Part shown: piece after piece, positions 58,601 through 64,000 of the stretch
Layout of the letters: each line of letters opens with the position of its first letter
Numbering within the stretch: position 1 is the first letter of the stretch
Assembly (NCBI GenBank): GCA_015680685.1
Contig: MNCI01017913.1
Location: forward strand, 952,490-1,016,489
Source: Gnetum montanum
Taxonomy: Eukaryota > Streptophyta > Gnetopsida > Gnetales > Gnetaceae
DNA: 64,000 nt
Direction of reading: 5' to 3'
Notes under the pieces: model-generated
Databases searched by the model: none
What the model was told of the DNA's origin: nothing
What the model saw: the letters and a program-made list of their open reading frames with translations, nothing else
Program-made: the position numbers and the translations under genes

Positions 58601-60544
58601 ATAGCATCAAAACCTACTTATTTACGCTTTGCATAAAACGAAAACAGCAAAAGAACATTAACTTAGACCAAATTTGCATTAGAGTTTCAAAGAAAAATAT
58701 TGTCTTTCCCATCATAAAAAATGAACTATGGCTAGTATAGCCACACTATGCATCTCCTTTGTCCCCACTGTCTCCCGTATCCCTCAGCTCAATCTCCACT
58801 TTGAGCAAATCGTCCTCATAGGGGCCACCTTTTTCAGGCAGCATTTCTTCATGAAAGTGTCCCTCCCTACCAGGCTCTTCTATATCACGTTGTTTTCCAC
58901 AGCGTTGATCATCACCATTACGATCTATCTCCTGCAAACCCTCTTCATGAGGGTCGCCATCCACGTTATGTTTGTTTCACTGAGGAACCTCCTCAGGTCG
59001 TTCCTGCAATTAAACATAACACACATATTGACATCGTAATCAAAACTAGGTATGATAACAAGCATAATAAAATAACAACTCACATGTGACAGTCCTACAT
59101 CGGTAGCAAACGGGATTTTTTCTAAGCCAATCCACAAATGTTGCATAATTTCATTCTCAGTAAGCTTAGACCAAACCCCATCTCCTAGATTAGCTCCGGC
59201 CTTGCCCTTCCCTTTCTCCACAGGAGTCCATCGAGGTGGTTCGGGGAAGAAGGAAGGAACAGTTGTCTCCCCTCCAGAAAGAGTCATTTTCCTTTCTGGA
59301 GAGGGACTTACTGTCACTTGCTCTTGGAACATTTCAAATGCATTGGAAGCACCAATAACGTCGAGGAATAGTCGAAGAGACTGAGCCTTGATGACAGAGT
59401 CCCTATAATGTTGACGATAGGCAGCGCATTCCCGCTTATAGACATATTTGTGATCTTTTTGCGTCTACCCCCATTCTTGCACACTCGCTCTAAAGTCCTT
59501 CCAGTCTTGATTTTTCTGGGCTAGGAGATCCATTTGCATTTGCTGCTCGACTAGTTCACGGCTGGTTTGGACACTGTTTTGGACGACCGTCCAATAACAG
59601 GCGTAGTCTACAATAGTTGTCCGCCAGTCCTCGTTGCCTGTCCCCTGAGCTTGTAGGAATTTGTTCCACGACCTCAAATCCCCCACTTCATCACCTAGAG
59701 CCACCCTCTCTTCCTCCAACCTTCGCAATCTCTTTTAAAGGTCTTCGTTTATGCTTTGACATTCCCACAAGGAGCGAGTCGAGCATACCGCACATTTACA
59801 CATCTCGTCGTAAATGCTGCGCGGCACGACGATTGCTTCCGATCAGGGTTCGGTGGTGTCTAGATCAATAGGCTCTGACAAATCCCATCTGAGTCGAGCT
59901 CCTAATAACATAAAATAGCGGTTAGGCATAATTAGGTAACATAATACCATGATGGAGTAACTTCTGCGTAATGATCATGGTGTACCCGCTTTAGGATCGA
60001 TTTCCTCCAAGCGACCGATCATATCTTGGATGACCCTTTCCATGAAGGCAAATTTATCAAAAAATTCACCCCATGATCGAATCATCACTGTTGACAACTG
60101 TACGTTCTCGTCACCTATTACATAGAATAAGTTCCATGTGAGGACATAATTGAAACATTGTGATGACCAATATAACTTTTAGAAGCAATTGCCTAGGGTC
60201 GAGTATGCTATAAAATTTAGCCTCATAGAGTCACCAATCATTTACCTCTTCTTGTCTAGGCCGAAAGGACTTCGGCATCTTCCACTGCTGCTCCCTTCTC
60301 GTGCGTAGGAACCTGCGCATTGCTCTTTGTGTTGATTGCAGCCTCTTCTTCCAAGGCCGGGGCCTCTTCCTCGCACCACAAAACCATAGCCCCTATTTCA
60401 GGGGTTAACCTTTCCACAACCTTCTCCTTCACTATCACACAATGCTCTCAGTTAACACAGAATTTTGCTCTAGTTCAGTAAATTATGACGTAAGAGTGTC
60501 TATATCCAGCATAACTGTAACTATTATCACATTCCTTTGCTTAC

Positions 60545-61594
60545 CTACTGGAGGATTACTCCTCCAAAACTTGACCTGCATCTTCTGCCTCACACCACTT
60601 GTTGGCTTGGCAGACTCCTCGGTCAAATGAGGCTTCTTCCAGGGCACCGACGAGTCCACTATCTCAGTTGCCAAGTGCTTCCCCCTTAACACATCACCAG
60701 TATAGGAAGGGAGTGCCCTACCCACACTGTCTTGACCCCACGTTCGAGGTACCACCATGTTTTTAGTCGTTACTGACAATGACTCCCTGATTCCTTCAAG
60801 AGGGTCCTGCGACCGAACAGTGCCGAAAATATGGGTAATCCATGGTTTAGAAATCTGGCTGTGGTCCTGCTACACCCAAACTCCATTTCTTTGGACTACC
60901 AAAAACTCAGCAAAGCACTGGAAGCAAGGTATGAAAAAGGTAAAATGCACATTGAAACGGGACTCAAGCTTCTTGCAAAGCTTGACTATTTCAATGCATT
61001 GGCCTTCGGCAAAATAGCTGGCCCAATTGAATCGCGTCCCCTCCTCCATGACCTCTCGCATAATGCGAGCTTGCTCTATGGTGAGGAATCTCCCTTGGGA
61101 GAGTGTCTTGGGGAAGGCCCGGACTCGAAAAAGGTGGTAAATGGTGTTGGCCACCTCTAACTTAATCCCTTCGGCAGGAATTCCTTTGGCCTCCTTCTTA
61201 ACCCCTAGCCACTCCTCTATCTCTTCCTGGTACTTGGCACTCCTCTTCAATTTTTCCTCTATAGGAAAGCCATCGGAGGGGACCCCGAAGAGATCGATGA
61301 ATAGCTGAGCATCGATATCAAAATTTACGTGCATGTTACGCATGTGTATGCAAAGATGCTCAGCTTCTTCGCTGAAGGAGTTGACTAAGGTCAACATTTC
61401 ACCCGTAGTAACATCAGGGGTTATGGCCAAGAACAGGTTCATTAGTCCAACCTCCTGGAGGTTATTGGTCAAGACAACTGGGGCCGCTCTATGGCAAAGC
61501 CAGCGTTGTGCCTCCTTTATGTCACCATAGCGAAAAAAGATATTGCTCGCGTTGCGACCGAAAGCCATGATCGTAATCTCCCATGATTCCCTGA
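60545..61594 (-). other. Conserved exon 4 domain of the element C antisense gene
   Basis: The longest open stretch (part of a 355-codon frame) reads FGRNASNIFFRYGDIKEAQR, GLMNLFLAITPDVTTGEMLT, FDIDAQLFIDLFGVPSDGFP, EEIEEWLG, ARIMREVMEEGTRFNWASYF and FNVHFTFFIPCFQCFAEFL. A (6872-5797) and B (21775-22793) align along its length, including a conserved L-FG-P box and GTRFNWASY. The pattern of an upstream hydrophobic helix plus a box resembling ...F-P--IN-LFGLP is like the extra-ORF domain of other plant retroelements (the putative plant transposon protein type). That link is an impression, not an alignment. Confidence 0.55.
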
Positions 61595-61705
61595 CTACAC
61601 ACACAAAATAATAGCTAAGCCGAGATAACAAAAAAAATAAGACAACATCACACATCATCACTAGCTGATAACATTGACACAATTCGTCATCGTAACGAAG
61701 TTTAC

Positions 61706-62531
61706 CAAGTTCGAATGGCAAAGGAAACGGAGGAATTTTCCTTCGCACGTCAGCGATAGTGAGGGGAAGATCCAAAGTCCATTCCTTATCTAGCCATCTG
61801 AGATTTTTACATCTAGAAAATAAGTCGGCATAACGGGTCGAGTATTCTGGAATTTCAAATGCTAATTGTTCTATGACAGCGGCCCATACGTTGCTAATAG
61901 CGGTAAACTCACCTATAACCCTTTCAGTCAATGACAAGGTATCATTATCGTCTAGGAGACTACTGTCATTGATGAAGAATCTACATCACAGAAAATGGGC
62001 AAATTCTTTATATTCAACGTAAATTTAAACAGTAGTTAGCGCATTGCCACACATCGAAACAACACAAATTTAAATTTTTACCTACCAGCATAATATACGG
62101 TACCAGGTGGGTTCAGGAAATAGGTTGTGAGGTGACAGGCCACGAACAGAGTATTGTAGGAATGATAGCAGTTAAATCTGGGCACCTCCCAGATCCAACT
62201 CAAACGCCTCAAACCTTTGGCGCTCTATTCGCGGTCTTGCACCTGCGTAGTCTCAATCCTGCCGTCTGTCAGGAACGCCAAGACACTCTGTGTTGAACCA
62301 ACCAATAGCGTCTCTAAAATAGCAGCAGTTACATTGCCTGGTAGATGCGACCAGACGATTACGCTGTAGTTACGAAACAGAAACTGCAAGAACCCCCGCG
62401 CGCCCCTTCGGAACCACACTGCCTCCCCCTTTATACGAACATGAGGAGGAGGAACATTGGCCGCGGGGACATGCATGCAGCAGAGAATGCCCACGATGTC
62501 CAAAACGAGTAGGACGGGCTTTAGCATAATA
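61706..62531 (-). other. FCP1/SCP-like HAD phosphatase domain (exons 2-3 of element C antisense gene)
   Basis: Exon 2 reads KPVLLVLDIVGILCC (HAD motif I region, where active plant relatives have LD-N-G-LL), then HVRIKGEAVWFRRGARGFLQ, NYSVIVWSHL (the W-S motif II region), AAILETLLVG, and finally YNTLFVACHLTTYFLNPPGT, matching the family's SNTLLIDDSPYKALLNPP segment. Exon 3 (DTLSLTERVIGEF, NVWAAVIEQLAFE) parallels the C-terminal DG-L-YLEGLA/ENVQKYVE part. FCP1-like proteins dephosphorylate RNA polymerase II or other proteins using DxDxT and DD. Here motif I keeps one Asp and the DD is AC, so catalysis is unlikely. The likeliest origin is a captured host gene. Confidence 0.7.
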
Positions 62532-63574
62532 CTATACAGTAAAAAACATGTTACCATTAGACAAAACATTTAGACATGAACCTTTATCATGTTAAATTAG
62601 GGTTTTCCTAATTCCCAGAAAATTACAGATTCCACTGAAAATGCATTGCCAGAACCGCCCAAACCCTTGCAACAGTGACGATGAAAGCAACACTGCGTAT
62701 TATTCCAATGTAACATGTAATTACTACGGGAATAAAGGAAAAGAAAAAAACCCTGATTATACTATCCACCAGCTATAATATCTAGGTTTTTCGATTATAC
62801 ATGATGTTCGCTCAGTCTTACTCAATGCTACCTAAACCCTCGTAACGATATGAGGTTCGTCTCTTATAGCGAAGACGAGGGTAATATCGTAAACCATAAT
62901 AGCTCAGCCCGCGTAACAGATATTAACCCTCAACGCAACATACGCATTTAGGAAAATAACATATAACCATGACGCTACAACAAATATAACAGTAGTGCAA
63001 AAGAATGGACGACAACTTACCAATTAAGTGGAGTAACTTCTCAAGCCTCAACTTTGGCCTACGAAGTCCGCTGCAAACTCTCCTGCACTTCGTCAATCCT
63101 TGCCAATTTAGCATTCTTCCCCTTGACCTTTGGTGCCATAGTTGTAATCGAATGAGTTTTCGTAAAATCCTCTGTTTACGCCTTACTTCCACTCCTTTGC
63201 TGCTATAGCCAGATCCAAATGTGCGATATCTGTAACCTGTTTCGAGTATGAACCACCGGTTTATAAACAAAATGCTTGAAACTAACTTTTCTTTCTGCTC
63301 GATCGATGCGGAACTTTCCCGAACCGCTGGTGTCAGTATAACATGAAACGCGAAGATCAGGGCATTAATTTCGTAGATATCGTGTAGATTGCGATCCAAA
63401 ATGACCCTAAACTAATACATTTATCATCTTGTAATCCGACCGCATTAACTACGGTCTGTATAGAAATTCAAATTTCACGACACGCTAGACACGCCACATT
63501 GCATCTTTCGTTTTATTTCATACGCCAGCATCTAGGAAGCCGAGCTCGTCATTGTTTTACAGACCGAGCATATT

Positions 63575-63610
63575 TGTAATGGTCCACTAAGACCTTAAAC
63601 TAGAAGCCTC
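63575..63610 (+). repeat. Single GGCC-type unit, pol-side, element C
   Basis: GTCCACTAAGACCTTAAACT followed by AG is the reverse complement of units at 18710-18770 in B. It lies between antisense exon 1 and the pol acceptor. Confidence 0.75.
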
Positions 63611-63684
63611 TTTAATATGCAACCCTGACGTAACGAAAACAAAAACAAACTCTTATCGTTCAACAGATTGGTAGAAAAATGATG

Positions 63685-63713
63685 TAACAACTTCCTTTTT
63701 GGCGTTTTTGCAG
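63685..63713 (+). promoter_or_regulatory. Putative splice acceptor upstream of element C pol
   Basis: CTTCCTTTTTGGCGTTTTTG runs into CAG directly before the frame that stays open to the window end. The position equals CTTGTTTTGTAG in B. It suggests a sense intron spanning 58 kb to 63.7 kb with the antisense gene inside. Confidence 0.5.
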
Positions 63714-64000
63714 GGCGATTCGCAAATGGACGCAAATTTATCCATACCATTAGCCTTAACAGGCCCATACAGGGAGACCATTAGACAGCTTAATTACACG
63801 CTAATAGAAACAGACCCTTCCCTTTGTGACGCAACTATAGCAACATCGGAAATATCCCCAGATTGGCCAAAACATCTGGCCCGAACGCTAGACCTGGAGG
63901 CTGGTGATGTGACCAAGGACCCTCTTAACGAGGTCCCTGTGGTTATGCAAAAAGGCAAAAATAAAACTCTCAGGGTAAGTTCCCTCCTAGACAGACAAAC
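63714..64000 (+). CDS. Element C pol N-terminus, open to the window end (partial)
   Basis: Reading from just after the acceptor, 95 codons are open without a stop: GDSQMDANLSIPLALTGPYR, TIRQLNYTLIETD, HLARTLDLEAGDVTKDPLNE and NKTLRVSSLLDRQT. The second half matches A (KTLDLEDGDITKDSLVEVLV) and B (KALDLEVRDVIEDPLVEILG). This is the segment between protease and RT in Tat elements. RT, RNase H and integrase should follow outside the window. The start is set by the acceptor, since no in-frame ATG context is obvious before GDSQM. Confidence 0.75.

Larger units (their letters stand above)
58746..63139 (-). pseudogene. Element C antisense gene: nine-exon gene with FCP1-like domain
   Basis: Best-preserved copy of a gene opposite to gag-pol. 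Proposed exons (high to low): 1, 63139-63021, ATG reading MAPKVKGKNAKLARIDEVQE, donor GTAAGT; 2, 62531-62086 (FCP1-like), donor GTAGGT; 3, 61980-61706, donor GTAAAC; 4, 61594-60545, donor GTAAGC; 5, about 60436-60246, donor GTAAAT; 6, 60114-59986, SWGEFFDKFAFMERVIQDMI; 7, 59901-59312, LRRLEEERVALGDEVGDL and QMQMDLLAQKNQDWKDF (coiled coil), donor GTAAGT; 8, about 59262-59084, EPPRWTPVEKGKGKAGANLG, donor GTGAGT; 9, 59003-58746, after TTAATTGCAG, acidic tail and stop. Together about 3.2 kb of coding. A few stops occur (exons 1, 2, 4 and 7), so this copy may be dead. Exons 2-9 recur in A and B. The function is unknown; being antisense, its introns would survive retrotransposition. Confidence 0.85.
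52499..64000 (+). mobile_element. Element C: youngest Tat-like copy, 5' LTR through start of pol
   Basis: It starts with an LTR (TGAAACACCATAAAAATTTC) and proceeds through a primer-binding-like segment, gag, PR, linker, GGCC array, the antisense gene on the other strand, one array unit, an acceptor-like site and an open pol start at 63714; the window then ends. CpG is well retained (ACGCAGCGTAA, GTTACGCTGCG), long frames survive and stops are few. It is therefore much younger than A, B and D and the best guide to the ancestral element. Most of pol and the 3' LTR lie outside the window. Confidence 0.85.

Noticed and set aside
58746-58964. Small acidic minus-strand frame as an independent gene
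   Set aside because: It is preceded by TTAATTGCAG and lies where B has its last antisense exon, so it is read as exon 9.
62923-63399. 158-codon minus-strand frame upstream of the FCP1-like exon
   Set aside because: The frame runs through a splice donor (GTAAGT at 63020) into intron sequence; the shorter exon starting at 63139 in another frame has better protein character.
1-64000. tRNA, rRNA or organellar insertions
   Set aside because: By eye no cloverleaf with A/B boxes, rRNA core or plastid gene was found; a covariance-model scan was not possible here.

Overview
The window is retrotransposon-filled plant nuclear DNA with no intact host gene and no recognisable RNA gene. Very large, old LTR elements and pervasive loss of CpG (the LTR motif TACGCTC reappears as TATGCTC and TACACTC) suggest a large-genome seed plant, probably a gymnosperm. 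That assignment is inference.

Almost everything belongs to one family of giant Ty3/gypsy elements whose LTRs begin TGAAACACC and end near ATTACA. The gag type, and in copy B an RT followed by an RNase H and a second, archaeal-type RNase H, fit the Tat/Ogre lineage. Four copies are visible. A (+) covers 2278-9293 and 30679-about 36020. B (-, 9294-30678, about 21.4 kb, both LTRs and a near-matching 5-bp target duplication) is nested inside A. D (+, 42594-50575) is an internally deleted derivative. C (+, 52499 to the window end) is the youngest and best preserved.

The main discovery is that A, B and C each carry a multi-exon gene on the strand opposite to gag-pol, between protease and reverse transcriptase. 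It has about nine exons in C (63139 down to 58746), and exons 2-9 can be matched in order in A (7890 down to about 4060) and B (20842 to 24459), with GT donors and AG acceptors at many equivalent places. Exons 2-3 look like a captured FCP1/SCP-type HAD phosphatase domain with the usual catalytic aspartates altered. Exon 4 onward is a long conserved region I cannot name; part of it resembles the domain found in extra ORFs of other plant retroelements. Pyrimidine-AG acceptor-like sites precede pol in B and C, so the antisense gene may sit inside an intron of the sense gag-pol transcript; Ogre elements are known to have an intron at this position.

The modules are separated by short-unit arrays built on GGCC-TTAAACTAG. 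They keep a fixed orientation to gag-pol and occupy the same boundaries in several copies.

Layout: 1-2277 copia-like debris; 2278-9293 A (protease, linker, array, antisense gene); 9294-30678 B read leftward (5' LTR 28892-30678, gag, protease, linker, array, antisense gene, array, pol, array, 3' LTR 9294-10982), with a 2.4-kb secondary insertion at 11345-13705 holding a CpG-rich possible host-gene 5' end and a sequencing gap; 30679-36020 the rest of A, with foreign insertions and a palindrome-rich block; 36020-42593 AT-rich debris with one decayed coding region; 42594-50575 D; 50576-52498 spacer; 52499-64000 C. Homology statements come from comparing translations by eye; no identities were calculated.
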